Of a stretch of 64,000 nt of DNA, positions 8,210 through 16,286 are shown one piece after another (position 1 is the stretch's first letter; every line of letters begins with the position of its first letter). The notes below the pieces were generated by a model. That model was given only the letters and a program-made list of their open reading frames with translations. It was not told where the DNA came from and did no database searches. This stretch comes from a virus: IMG/VR virus record IMGVR_UViG_3300020170_000003, positions 1 to 64,000 of that record, one strand, 5' to 3'. A program made the position numbers and the translations under genes.

Positions 8210-8302
8210 ATGAGTGAAAACAACAAGGGGACAACCCAAAGACAGACTCACAGCAAAACAAGGCTTGAGTCTGCTTTGTTTTATAATTCACTATGCGCGT
8301 GA
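8210..8302 (+). CDS. Possible 30-aa leader ORF
   Basis: ATG 8210 to TGA 8302 encodes MSENNKGTTQRQTHSKTRLE and ten more residues, ending 10 nt inside the gp25-like gene. It spans two mutually exclusive RNA hairpins. No clear SD. It could be a leader peptide or chance. Confidence 0.25.
   Translation: MSENNKGTTQRQTHSKTRLESALFYNSLCA
8243..8282 (+). terminator. Attenuator-like pair of overlapping hairpins
   Basis: Hairpin A pairs CAGACTCA (8243-8250) with TGAGTCTG (8266-8273). Hairpin B pairs AAAACAAGGC (8255-8264) with GCTTTGTTTT (8273-8282), one mismatch, and has a T-rich 3' arm. They share bases and cannot both form. Lies just upstream of a TATAAT (8282-8287) that precedes the gp25-like ATG by 5 nt. 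Confidence 0.35.
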
Positions 8303-8682
8303 GAGCACTAACAGCCAACTTGGATTTTGCGTACGGGCAGGGTTCGTCTAATTATCTTGTGGATTCCGTGGAAGCTGTAGCACAAGAAGTTTTAACTACT
8401 CTTCTGGTATTTCAGGGAGAATGGTTTCTGGATACTACTGCTGGAGTGCCATGGTTTACGCAGGTGGCTGGAGTCGGAACAATTCCGCTGTACGATCAAG
8501 TAATTAAGCAGGCGATTGAAGGTGTTCAAGGTGTAACAGGAATCGTGAGTTATTCAAGCAGCCTGAATCGCGCAACAAGAGCACTTACGGTATCGGCCAC
8601 GATTGATACTCAATTTGGGACTACTCAGATATCTGCTACGCTGCCAACTGTGCCTATAGTTTTTCCTTCAATAAGTTTCTGA
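8293..8682 (+). CDS. gp25-like baseplate wedge protein
   Basis: 129 residues with the gp25/lysozyme-like wedge pattern: VDSVEAVAQEVLTTLLVFQGEWFLDTTAGVPWF, summarised by EVLTTLLVFQGEWFLD then GVPWFTQVAG. Gp25-like proteins connect the sheath to the wedge. The start lies directly before the gpJ-like gene as in P2- and Mu-like baseplates. Confidence 0.8.
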   Translation: MRVRALTANLDFAYGQGSSNYLVDSVEAVAQEVLTTLLVFQGEWFLDTTAGVPWFTQVAGVGTIPLYDQVIKQAIEGVQGVTGIVSYSSSLNRATRALTVSATIDTQFGTTQISATLPTVPIVFPSISF

Positions 8683-8707
8683 AAGTCAATGCTATAATCC
8701 ACTCACG

Positions 8708-9895
8708 ATGAGCGGAGTTCTTACTACTTATGCCTGTACAGTAACTTCTACGGGAATAACTTCGCCATCCTACAATGACATTCTGCAAAGCCGGATTGCT
8801 CAAATGCAGTCAATCTTTGGTTCCGATATTTCCCTGAATCCGGGAGACCAAGATTTTCAAATGCTTGCGATATGGGCCTTAGCGCAGTTCGATACAAACC
8901 AGATGGCAATAGCTACTTACAACAGCTTCATGCCAACATTCGCGCAGGGAATAAGCCTGAGTATTTTGGTCAAGATAAATGGGCTTATGCGGTTGAATTC
9001 CAGCGCGAGTACAGCGGTAGTAACGGTAATTGGAACAGTAGGAGCGCAGATAATAAATGGAGTTGCGCAAGATGTAAATGGATTTCTGTGGAATTTGCCC
9101 GTTCTGGTAGTGATTCCCTTGAGTGGAAGTATAAGTGTAACCGCAACCTGTCAAACGTCGGGATCAATCGGCGCATCCGCGAACACGATCAATCAAATTT
9201 TTAATCCGCAACTAGGCTGGCAGTCAGTTAATAACGTAGCAGGAGCGATTATAGGGGCACCAGTGGAAACGGATGCCGCCCTACGTCAGAGACAGACTAT
9301 TAGCGTTGCCTTGCCAGCCTTGACGCCATTACAGAGCATCTCAGCGGCTATTGCTCAAGTGTCTGGGGTATCGGAATCAATAGTTTATGAAAATCCGACC
9401 AACATAACCGATAGCAATGGAATACCGTCGCACTCAATTTCTGCCGTAGTAGCAGGCGGCGATGCAATGGCAATAGCTACTGTAATCGAGAAAACGAAAT
9501 CTCTTGGTACAGGAACCTATGGAACAACAAGCATAGTAGTGATTGATCCTGTAGGCTTGCCGATAACAATTAACTACTTTGTTCTGGTTCAAGTTAATAT
9601 TTTTGTATCGCTCACGATTAAAGCATTAACGGGCTACGTAAGTTCAACTGGATTGGCGATACAGAACGCAATAGTAAGTTTCATCAACTCTCTCAGTATT
9701 GGGCAGGCAGTAAGAATAAATTGGGTGAATGCCGCTGCGCAGATGATAAGTAACCCAGCCCTAGGAGAGACATTCGAAGTAATAGCCCTGACGCAGGGAT
9801 TTTCGGCTAGTCCAGTCGGCACAATAGATTTAGCTATCCCATTTAATCAACAAGCGGTATGCTTGACTGTGAACGTTCTGCTAACCGTAACTTAG
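8708..9895 (+). CDS. Baseplate J-like protein
   Basis: 395 residues. Family features: N-terminal YNDILQSRIAQMQSIFG, LNPGDQDFQMLAIWA, and central GAPVETDAALRQRQTIS preceding a conserved alpha/beta wedge domain. Forms the baseplate wedge. TATAAT at 8693-8698 lies 9 nt before the ATG with no SD, so a near-leaderless start is possible. The TAG stop overlaps palindrome copy 4. Confidence 0.85.
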   Translation: MSGVLTTYACTVTSTGITSPSYNDILQSRIAQMQSIFGSDISLNPGDQDFQMLAIWALAQFDTNQMAIATYNSFMPTFAQGISLSILVKINGLMRLNSSASTAVVTVIGTVGAQIINGVAQDVNGFLWNLPVLVVIPLSGSISVTATCQTSGSIGASANTINQIFNPQLGWQSVNNVAGAIIGAPVETDAALRQRQTISVALPALTPLQSISAAIAQVSGVSESIVYENPTNITDSNGIPSHSISAVVAGGDAMAIATVIEKTKSLGTGTYGTTSIVVIDPVGLPITINYFVLVQVNIFVSLTIKALTGYVSSTGLAIQNAIVSFINSLSIGQAVRINWVNAAAQMISNPALGETFEVIALTQGFSASPVGTIDLAIPFNQQAVCLTVNVLLTVT

Positions 9896-9910
9896 TCTCA
9901 CCGTAAGACA
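9894..9910. repeat. 17-bp dispersed palindrome, copy 4
   Basis: AGTCTCACCGTAAGACA; overlaps the gpJ-like TAG. Confidence 0.9.
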
Positions 9911-9928
9911 AAAAGAGGGCAAAGCGAA

Positions 9929-10606
9929 ATGATGGATCATGTAGCAAAACCAGATTCCACAATGGCCACGTCAATGACAATGAATAGTGGTATGGGATTG
10001 ATGTCATCGTTTCATAACGTCTATCGTTTTGAGTGCCTGAGGCGGCCAAAGGGATGTCGCTGTATAGGCTGCAAAAACTATCGTGCTTTACTTCCCTTAG
10101 GTACCCCAGCACCACTTTCGGATGTGGCCTATACGGAATTAATACGGTGCCAGAATGCTACCATAGCATGGGTCGAAGAAATCTGTAATTTGGTTACTAC
10201 GGAAGGAAAGAACGATCAATTAACGCAATACTTCAAAGGTTCTGCCTATACGGCTGCATTCTTTATTGGACTAGTTAACAATGCGGGATTTACAGCCTAT
10301 TCCACTGGTGACACAGCCGCGCAAATAGGTGGAACGAATGGCTGGGCCGAAGGAACGCCTTATTCCAATGCAACGCGGGTGGCATGGGTGGGTGGAACGG
10401 CATCAGGTGGATCAATTGACAATAGCGCATCGGTAGGTGTGTTCGCGATTAATGCAACCCTTACTGTACGCGGCGGCTTTATAGCGACTGCTAGCGCAAA
10501 GAATGCTACTACTGGAAAGCTATATGGGGCAGTTGATTTCTCCGCTGCTCGTTCCGTGGTAAGTGGGGATACGCTACAGGTCACGTCGTCATTTACCTTG
10601 GTATAA
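9929..10606 (+). CDS. Tail appendage protein with internal Cys-rich insertion
   Basis: 225 residues. MSSFHNVYRFECL (residues 25-37) and VEEICNLVTTEGKNDQLTQYFKGSAYTAAFF onward resemble a conserved phage structural family. In relatives as recalled, these two blocks are nearly contiguous; here about 43 residues (RRPKGCRCIGCKNY to RCQNATIA) separate them, and the N-terminus is extended by 24. The gene lies directly before a homing-endonuclease-like HNH gene. SD GAGGG precedes the ATG. Confidence 0.6.
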   Translation: MMDHVAKPDSTMATSMTMNSGMGLMSSFHNVYRFECLRRPKGCRCIGCKNYRALLPLGTPAPLSDVAYTELIRCQNATIAWVEEICNLVTTEGKNDQLTQYFKGSAYTAAFFIGLVNNAGFTAYSTGDTAAQIGGTNGWAEGTPYSNATRVAWVGGTASGGSIDNSASVGVFAINATLTVRGGFIATASAKNATTGKLYGAVDFSAARSVVSGDTLQVTSSFTLV

Positions 10607-10608
10607 AA

Positions 10609-11256
10609 ATGTTTAAAGATTTAACTAGGGAAAAATTCGGAAGACTAACTGTAGTAAACCGTAACGGTTCTCGCCTTGTAGGTAATCACGGAAAATATAG
10701 GGCTTTATGGTTATGTAGATGTGATTGTGGTAAGGAAATAAATATAGCAACTATTTCCCTAACTACGTCGCATACTAGATCATGTGGATGTATCCGAGAA
10801 GACCACCCTAACAGATTGCGCCATGGCAAGGCCCGTAACAGCGAAAGATCGAAGGCCTACCAAGCATGGATTGGGATGAAAGCACGGTGTCGCAATAATC
10901 CAAAAGAAAGAGCTTACAGCAATTATGCAGGTAGGGGCATATTGGTATGCCAAGGATGGCTTGAATCATTCGAGAATTTATTTGAGGATATGGGTGAGCC
11001 ACTAAGCAGTGGAAGGAAAATTCACCTAGACCGTATCAATAACGACCTAGGCTACTTCAAGGAAAATTGCAGATGGACAACGGCTAAAATTAACGCCCGT
11101 AATCGTTCTATTACTGTAAAAATAGAAGGCGTTCCTCTTGCTGAAATAGCCGAAAATAATTGCCTTGATTACCATGCACTATACCATCAGGTAGTAACTA
11201 GAAAACAAGGACTATCGGAAACTCTTGCCAAGTTAATCGCACAAATGAATCCATAG
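10609..11256 (+). CDS. HNH/AP2-type endonuclease-like protein
   Basis: 215 residues resembling selfish phage endonuclease-like proteins: FGRLTVVNRNG, WLCRCDCGKEINI, SCGCIREDH (zinc Cys pairs), YQAWIGMKARCRNN, YAGRGILVCQGW, HLDRINNDLGYFKENCRW. Starts 2 nt after the previous stop and has no operon logic with tail genes, as expected of a mobile intron-less endonuclease. SD is weak. Confidence 0.75.
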   Translation: MFKDLTREKFGRLTVVNRNGSRLVGNHGKYRALWLCRCDCGKEINIATISLTTSHTRSCGCIREDHPNRLRHGKARNSERSKAYQAWIGMKARCRNNPKERAYSNYAGRGILVCQGWLESFENLFEDMGEPLSSGRKIHLDRINNDLGYFKENCRWTTAKINARNRSITVKIEGVPLAEIAENNCLDYHALYHQVVTRKQGLSETLAKLIAQMNP

Positions 11257-11278
11257 GCTTGAACGGAAGGATAAAATA

Positions 11279-12817
11279 TTGTCATCTTCAGGCCCAAGAT
11301 TTCCTACCATAGCATCAGGAAATTCCAGTAGCTTCGGTGCATCGATAGCATGGCTTAACCCTCAAAACATTGAAGCGGCAGACGGTAACGTAGCGACGTG
11401 TTTACCAGGAGTTGCCATAACCGATGATCTAATCGGGCAAGGCTTCGGGTTCTCACTTCCTTCCACGGCAATTATTGATGGCATACTGCTAGAGGTGAAT
11501 GCAGCAGCAGTTGTTGGTGGAATAGAATCTTATGCGAACGTATTACTATTAAAAAACGGTTCAATCGCAGGATCAAATAGAGCTGCCGGTACCCTAGCCT
11601 CTTCTCTGACTACAAATAGCTTCGGGGGATCATCTGACAAGTGGGGAACTACGTGGCTATATTCCGATATAAACGATATAAACTTCGGGGCACTTGTAAA
11701 CTTTCAAAGTAGTGCAGGTGGGCCGGGAACTATTCAAGTTGATTTCTACCGAATAACAGTTTTCTTCCATAATGTGTTTAACGATAGCCTATCGTTTAGT
11801 TCCACTACCTCTATAGCCGATACCCCAGTCAACATAATGAATGCGGCTATTTCGATTTCTTCGACATCTGGGTTAACGATTATAGAAACCCTTACCATGG
11901 CCGCATCTTTAAGTTTCCAGAACATAGCAGGATTCAGCGATTTAACGGCAGACATTCCCGGCCCACCATTACTAGGGTTTTCCATAACTGCCGGAATGTC
12001 CATGTCCGCTTCGAACGCTATCCGTACTCAATTGTCAATGAGTATGACTGCCGGGATTGGCGGGGATGGAGGAATAAGCGGATCGAGGGGAATGCAGTTT
12101 GGATTACAGGCTGGCGTATTTATGAACGCCACAATTGGGGGCAGACCGTTACTTACGGCTACGGATTATACAAGTCTTGTAACCAGTGAGCATAACAAGC
12201 GACCAAATTTCATGGCGATGATCGCCCAAGATGTGCAGGGATATGTCGATACCATCAATCTTCTGAGAAGCTTTAGTACGTTATTTGATATAGACCAAGC
12301 GCGAGGCCAGCAGTTAGATATGATTGGGGTGTGGATAGGAATAAGCAGAAATATTCTTATCCCGCTATCAGGGGTTTACTTTGCTTTCAATACTACTAGC
12401 CTTGGATTCAATCAAGGGACATGGTTCGGGATTGGGGATTCTACTTCAGGTGTAACTACGTTAAGTGATGGCGATTACCTGATTTTACTGAAGGCCAAAA
12501 TTGCCTCAAACCACTGGAATGGAACGATACCGGGAGCCTATGCGATATGGGCGATAGTATTTCAGTTTCAAGGATTTATTCTATTGATTCAGGATGGCCA
12601 AGACATGACGATGGCAATAATCATAATTGGCACGGTAACTTCGGCTGTAACGCTATCGCTCATCACGAATGGATACATTGCACTCAGGCCAGCGGGAGTC
12701 CAGATTAGTGGGTACTATCAAAATACAGTAGCTAATTTTCCTGTATTTGGGTTTGGGATAGAGAATTCTACTATCGCTGGATTTAACGATGGCGCATGGG
12801 TTGCAAAAATAGGATAG
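11279..12817 (+). CDS. DUF2612-type tail protein fused to N-terminal fibre-like domain
   Basis: 512 residues from TTG 11279, chosen because GGAAGG lies 8 nt upstream. Residues ~1-170 are a beta-sandwich-like domain (WLNPQNIEAADGNVA, DGILLEVNAAAV). Residues ~300-512 show the tail protein pattern of DUF2612: YTSLVTSEHNKRPNF, LFDIDQARGQQLDMIGVWIG, SDGDYLILLKAKI. DUF2612 proteins link wedges to fibres, so this may combine both functions. Confidence 0.7.
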   Translation: MSSSGPRFPTIASGNSSSFGASIAWLNPQNIEAADGNVATCLPGVAITDDLIGQGFGFSLPSTAIIDGILLEVNAAAVVGGIESYANVLLLKNGSIAGSNRAAGTLASSLTTNSFGGSSDKWGTTWLYSDINDINFGALVNFQSSAGGPGTIQVDFYRITVFFHNVFNDSLSFSSTTSIADTPVNIMNAAISISSTSGLTIIETLTMAASLSFQNIAGFSDLTADIPGPPLLGFSITAGMSMSASNAIRTQLSMSMTAGIGGDGGISGSRGMQFGLQAGVFMNATIGGRPLLTATDYTSLVTSEHNKRPNFMAMIAQDVQGYVDTINLLRSFSTLFDIDQARGQQLDMIGVWIGISRNILIPLSGVYFAFNTTSLGFNQGTWFGIGDSTSGVTTLSDGDYLILLKAKIASNHWNGTIPGAYAIWAIVFQFQGFILLIQDGQDMTMAIIIIGTVTSAVTLSLITNGYIALRPAGVQISGYYQNTVANFPVFGFGIENSTIAGFNDGAWVAKIG

Positions 12818-12839
12818 CAATTACAAAAACATCAATGTT

Positions 12840-12856
12840 AGTATGACGGTGAGACT
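12840..12856. repeat. 17-bp dispersed palindrome, copy 5 (degenerate)
   Basis: AGTATGACGGTGAGACT; left arm diverged; between the DUF2612 gene and a fibre gene. Confidence 0.7.
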
Positions 12857-12874
12857 TTTGGAGAGTAGCTAGAG

Positions 12875-13450
12875 ATGGCCAACACGAATGATTTCTTAGC
12901 GTTTGCGATAGCTGGTGGGGCGAATGTGGACTCACAGGCAACCTATGCCGCTTCTGGTTACGTTGGGCCGGGATTTAATACAGGGACGGCATTCGCCAAT
13001 CAGTTAAACAAAGTCTGGCGGCAGTCGTCCACATGGGCAAATGTACTAGGGTTATTTCTAAATCAGGCGCAATTGGACGCGCTGGACACTGGCACCCCAG
13101 CGACTCTACTAACAAGTCTCACTACGGCAGTTAAGGCAGCTTCAGGACAAACGGCCCAGGTAGTAGCATTTTCTGCTACTCCGATATTCGATTGCTCCAA
13201 GGGGCTAAAATTTGAAATCACCCTTACAGGAAATGTGACAAGTTCCACGCTCATCAATGTCCCTAATGGAGTAACTATTGTATTAACCACCAAACAGGAT
13301 GCTACAGGGAACAGAACATTCGTACCGCCTGCCGGAGTCCCATTGGATACGATTGATCCAGCGGCCAATTCCGTTAGTATCCAAAAATTCGAAATCAGTT
13401 CTACTGGCGTAATTCGCGTAGCCGGGCCAATGACGAGCAGCGCAGCATAA
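12875..13450 (+). CDS. Tail fibre protein
   Basis: 191 residues. N-terminus TNDFLAFAIAGGANVDSQATY is typical of small fibre proteins after the wedge genes. The C-terminal domain (KFEITLTGNVTSSTLINVPNG, KQDATGNRTFVPPAG) is related to that of the 2700-3389 protein. SD-like GGAGAG upstream. Confidence 0.65.
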   Translation: MANTNDFLAFAIAGGANVDSQATYAASGYVGPGFNTGTAFANQLNKVWRQSSTWANVLGLFLNQAQLDALDTGTPATLLTSLTTAVKAASGQTAQVVAFSATPIFDCSKGLKFEITLTGNVTSSTLINVPNGVTIVLTTKQDATGNRTFVPPAGVPLDTIDPAANSVSIQKFEISSTGVIRVAGPMTSSAA

Positions 13451-13464
13451 AAAGAGGGAGTTAG

Positions 13465-14040
13465 ATGTCCACAAAGTTACGTCAGGTAGCGTTAGTTAGT
13501 TCAACAATCGATAGTTCCCCTATTGGTGGAACTGCTCCCAGTACGGGGGCATTCAGTGGGCTTACTGGCAATATCAATATGCCAGCCGAAACACCACAGC
13601 AAGGGCCAGCGACGGCCATAGTAGGAACAGGAGCAGACGTAGCGCTGTTTACGTTCCCTGCATTAGCGGCTGGAAGAGTTCAGTCATCCAAGGGGATTAG
13701 GATCACGCTATCTACGCAGCATACGGTTGGTACGGCTTCGGTATCGTATAAGTTGAAGTTTGGCGCAACAGTGGTGGAGACGTTTAGCATTGTGCCATTC
13801 AGTAACGTTTTAACCGATGTCAACGTCTACAACTTTTTCAATAATGCTGGGGTTCAGAACGCTCAGAATTGGCTAAGGACTGGAATCGTAAATCAAGGTG
13901 CCGGAAATCAGGGAGCAACAGCAACCAGCGGAACGGCGGCTATAGATATGACGGCAACGCAGGTTATCACGTTCACTTTCAATGTTGCCAGCACTGATCA
14001 GGTAAAACCAGTATTTGCAATGATCGAGCTAATACAGTAA
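13465..14040 (+). CDS. Tail fibre/appendage protein
   Basis: 191 residues beginning MSTKLRQVALVSSTIDSSPI, then a beta-rich Thr/Ala/Asn body (GRVQSSKGIRITLSTQHTVG). SD GAGGGAG precedes ATG 13465 closely. Likely last virion appendage gene in this operon. No family named. Confidence 0.55.
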   Translation: MSTKLRQVALVSSTIDSSPIGGTAPSTGAFSGLTGNINMPAETPQQGPATAIVGTGADVALFTFPALAAGRVQSSKGIRITLSTQHTVGTASVSYKLKFGATVVETFSIVPFSNVLTDVNVYNFFNNAGVQNAQNWLRTGIVNQGAGNQGATATSGTAAIDMTATQVITFTFNVASTDQVKPVFAMIELIQ

Positions 14041-14057
14041 ATTGCAGATAACAGTTT

Positions 14058-14429
14058 GTGTTTAGAGTATCAAGGGAAAAGGTAACGCCAACGGCAACAG
14101 AAAGTCAGGATATGCTGCATGGACTATGGAATGCTATCAGGGATAATGCTGATAAGATATTCGACAATGTTTTGGGTTTATGCAGGGATGCGTTTATTCT
14201 TGTGCTTGGCATTCATTATCGGCATCATATGGCTAAGCGCAACGATGAATCAAAGGATTCACAAAGGCGCCATCAAGAAGCAGAGGACGCGATTCGAGAG
14301 CTTCAAAAATGGATGGATTCCGAGCATGACGGAGAACATGCCCGAAGTGCGGCGGCGGGGAAAGACAACGGTGTGGATATCAAGCCTGACATTGATACTA
14401 GGCATCGGAATAGGGTACGCAAGCCGTGA
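14058..14429 (+). CDS. Hypothetical protein with hydrophobic helix and coiled-coil tail
   Basis: Frame open from GTG 14058; an ATG lies at 14112. MLHGLWNAIRDNADKIFDNVLGLCRDAFILVLG suggests an amphipathic/hydrophobic N-terminal helix, given here as DNVLGLCRDAFILVLG, followed by a charged coiled coil (SKDSQRRHQEAEDAIRELQ). Overlaps the next frame by about 100 bases. Position before the endolysin makes a lysis-accessory role possible but unproven. Confidence 0.45.
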   Translation: MFRVSREKVTPTATESQDMLHGLWNAIRDNADKIFDNVLGLCRDAFILVLGIHYRHHMAKRNDESKDSQRRHQEAEDAIRELQKWMDSEHDGEHARSAAAGKDNGVDIKPDIDTRHRNRVRKP

Positions 14430-14691
14430 CCATCAACTCGTAAAAAACACGCATACATATTTGGATGTTTTAGTGATAGAGCGTTATTCCGCTGATAAGT
14501 ATTTACTCAAGCCAGCGCGAATGCAGCCGTGGATTTCGAAAACATGTGAGCCTGTAGATTTATCGACTGGCCACACCATGAAGTTTTACACGTTTGAACA
14601 AATGACGGATTGCCATAGGGTAAAGTCATTTGAATTCTATGCCAACACTAAAGGAGAGAGAATAAATGCTTCAACAATACAGATGCGGTGA
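14326..14691 (+). CDS. Membrane-anchored hypothetical protein
   Basis: 122 residues from ATG 14326 (MTENMPEVRRRGKTTVWISS), preceded by GGATGGA. One transmembrane helix (TVWISSLTLILGIGIGYA) then a soluble domain with two Cys (SKTCEPVD, TDCHRVKS). The same frame is open upstream to ATG 14119 with a second hydrophobic segment, but that part overlaps the previous gene fully. Confidence 0.5.
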   Translation: MTENMPEVRRRGKTTVWISSLTLILGIGIGYASRDHQLVKNTHTYLDVLVIERYSADKYLLKPARMQPWISKTCEPVDLSTGHTMKFYTFEQMTDCHRVKSFEFYANTKGERINASTIQMR

Positions 14692-14797
14692 TCGCCCGCC
14701 ACCCCAGCCGGGATGGAAAGAAGATGAAAAACCCAGCAAGCCTGAGTATCCAGAGAAACCAGAAGACGAAAGGGAAACTCCAGAGCAAGAACAATAG
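14666..14797 (+). CDS. Pro/Glu-rich small protein (43 aa)
   Basis: ATG 14666 follows a strong SD (AAGGAGAGAG). The product MLQQYRCGDRPPPQPGWKED continues as a Pro/Glu/Lys-rich tail ending ETPEQEQ. It overlaps the previous gene's end by 26 bases. The TAG stop overlaps palindrome copy 6. Confidence 0.55.
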   Translation: MLQQYRCGDRPPPQPGWKEDEKPSKPEYPEKPEDERETPEQEQ

Positions 14798-14812
14798 TCT
14801 CACTGCAAGACT
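14796..14812. repeat. 17-bp dispersed palindrome, copy 6
   Basis: AGTCTCACTGCAAGACT; overlaps the TAG of the 43-aa gene, just before the endolysin SD. Confidence 0.9.
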
Positions 14813-14831
14813 TTTAGGGGAAAAAGAAAAC

Positions 14832-15323
14832 ATGACCCCAAACGAATTCCTTTTGGCAGCTTTTCAGGCGGCAATTTCAGCGAAGCACATTTTCCCTGAG
14901 TATGCGGCTTGTGAAGCTGCGCTTGAGAGCGCGTGGGGAAAGAGTCAGCTTGCGATTAAAGCTCAGAATCTTTTTGGAAGAAAACAAAGTCACCCTCCAG
15001 TATTTGACACGCTTGATATGCCAACGCATGAATACGTTCACGGGGAGATGGTTCCAGTAATGGCTCATTGGGTTAAGTATCCAGATTGGGCATCGTGCTT
15101 TGATGATCGCATGGCTCTATTACGTCGATTGAGCGTAGTGACAAATGAAGATGGTTCTTTAAAGTTTCCCGAATATCTTGACGCGCTGAATTCACAAATC
15201 GGAGAATCGTTCGTAGTTAACGTATCAAAAAAATGGAGTACCGATCCATTGCGCGCAACGAAGGTTTTACAGATTTATGCAGCGCATAAAACAGTGTTTC
15301 CTGCCCTGTCTGCCACGTCCTAA
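14832..15323 (+). CDS. Glucosaminidase-family endolysin
   Basis: 163 residues from ATG 14832, after SD AGGGGAAAAAG. Pattern of endo-beta-N-acetylglucosaminidases: FLLAAFQAAISAKHIFPEYAACEAALESAWG contains the catalytic-Glu region (QAAI..EAALESAWGKSQLA), then AQNLFGRKQ, AHWVKYPDWASCFDDRM. It would cleave cell-wall glycan at lysis. No signal peptide, so a holin is needed; candidates are at 35814 and 62292. Confidence 0.8.
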   Translation: MTPNEFLLAAFQAAISAKHIFPEYAACEAALESAWGKSQLAIKAQNLFGRKQSHPPVFDTLDMPTHEYVHGEMVPVMAHWVKYPDWASCFDDRMALLRRLSVVTNEDGSLKFPEYLDALNSQIGESFVVNVSKKWSTDPLRATKVLQIYAAHKTVFPALSATS

Positions 15324-15351
15324 AATGCCCTGTAATCGCCCATAAATGCCC
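15324..15351 (+). repeat. 10-bp-phased AATGCCC array, copy 2
   Basis: Units AATGCCCTGT / AATCGCCCAT / AAATGCCC at 10-bp steps, matching 21 of 29 positions with the array at 24256. It lies 79 bp upstream of the -35 box at 15431. Confidence 0.6.
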
Positions 15352-15430
15352 GTCATGCTATCGCTGTATTCCTTGTCAGCCCTTCCCGTATCTGAGCCAA
15401 ATCGAGCGTTTCTAGCGATAAAAATAACTC

Positions 15431-15459
15431 TTGACACTGGTTAACAAAATAACTATAGT
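15431..15459 (+). promoter_or_regulatory. Strong promoter with 14-bp operator
   Basis: TTGACA (15431-15436), 17-nt spacer, TATAGT (15454-15459). The spacer contains GTTAACAAAATAAC (15440-15453). The preceding AAATAACTC is shared with promoters at 24363, 30877 and 42295. Confidence 0.8.
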
Positions 15460-15498
15460 GTGCGCTGTACGGTAATCAACCGTAAAAAGGGAGAGCAA

Positions 15499-15759
15499 AT
15501 GACGCTTATGCAATTATCGCCCTTCGCCATTGAAAGAATGAACGCGGCGATCAAACGGGGAGCACACCCGATTTACGCAGAGATGTGGGCAGCATGGCGC
15601 ACATTGCAGGATAAGATTACTGGGCATCCCCAATACCGATATCCTGCTCCGTACTTACTTCTTAACCTCGCTCAATTCAATCAACACCAAATGGGAATCT
15701 ACAATGATTTGATGTGGAAAAACCGCAGCGCCCCCATACCACCCGCTGCAACTCTTTAA
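15499..15759 (+). CDS. Hypothetical protein (86 aa)
   Basis: ATG 15499 follows SD AAAAGGGAGAG. Product MTLMQLSPFAIERMNAAIKR has amphipathic helices and Trp-rich AEMWAAWRTLQ. First gene behind the strong promoter at 15431. No family recognised. Confidence 0.6.
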   Translation: MTLMQLSPFAIERMNAAIKRGAHPIYAEMWAAWRTLQDKITGHPQYRYPAPYLLLNLAQFNQHQMGIYNDLMWKNRSAPIPPAATL

Positions 15760-15799
15760 CTGCCGGGGATGAAAATGGAGAGAAAAGGGAGAAAATAGC

Positions 15800-16012
15800 A
15801 TGTCAATACTCAGCTACGCTCAGAAACTCAAGTCACAGGTAACTAATTTCTTCTGGCCGGAAGAGACGAAATTTGAGCCGCTTATACCTAAACACATTTA
15901 CGCTTTAGCCTTCGACAAGGCACCCATGAAATGCGCTAGTGTCAGGGTGAAAAGATCGAAGGCCATTCGCACAATTCGTCGCCACAAAAGACAACAGAGG
16001 TATGCGATTTAG
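15800..16012 (+). CDS. Basic small protein (70 aa)
   Basis: SD GGGAGAAAA before ATG 15800. N-terminal MSILSYAQKLKSQVTNFFWP; C-terminus very basic (KRSKAIRTIRRHKRQQR), suggesting nucleic-acid binding. Its TAG stop overlaps palindrome copy 7. Confidence 0.55.
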   Translation: MSILSYAQKLKSQVTNFFWPEETKFEPLIPKHIYALAFDKAPMKCASVRVKRSKAIRTIRRHKRQQRYAI

Positions 16013-16027
16013 TCTCACGGTAAGACT
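16011..16027. repeat. 17-bp dispersed palindrome, copy 7
   Basis: AGTCTCACGGTAAGACT; overlaps the TAG of the 70-aa gene. Confidence 0.9.
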
Positions 16028-16046
16028 TTTCCAAAACGGAGAAACT

Positions 16047-16247
16047 ATGTTTCTTGCAAAGGCGTGGAATAATTATCCTAACTCTGAATTCCTGGTATCT
16101 CTAGTTGGAACTGGAGTTAGGATAATCCCATTAAACCACAAAGCAATAGCCATCATGCTTGTTGTGGACGATGAAGGCGAACCAGTTGACATGAGTTTCG
16201 AGCATGCTGCCATTATTATGTATGACGAAACCAGAGCGTTGAATTAG
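16047..16247 (+). CDS. Hypothetical protein (66 aa)
   Basis: ATG 16047 after CGGAGAAAC. Product MFLAKAWNNYPNSEFLVSLV, beta-rich and acidic at the end. The frame extends back to 16002 but that part is palindrome copy 7. Confidence 0.5.
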   Translation: MFLAKAWNNYPNSEFLVSLVGTGVRIIPLNHKAIAIMLVVDDEGEPVDMSFEHAAIIMYDETRALN

Positions 16248-16248
16248 A

Positions 16249-16277
16249 TTGAAATGGTTATCATAATAATGTAAAAT
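16249..16277 (+). promoter_or_regulatory. Promoter with 14-bp operator for the accessory block
   Basis: TTGAAA (16249-16254), 17-nt spacer, TAAAAT (16272-16277); ATG at 16287. The spacer carries GTTATCATAATAAT (16257-16270). Confidence 0.7.
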
Positions 16278-16286
16278 AGGGGAACC

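Noticed and set aside
14119-14325. Upstream extension of the membrane protein at 14326
   Set aside because: It lies wholly within the 14058 gene; the later ATG has better context, though the extension's hydrophobic segment keeps some doubt.
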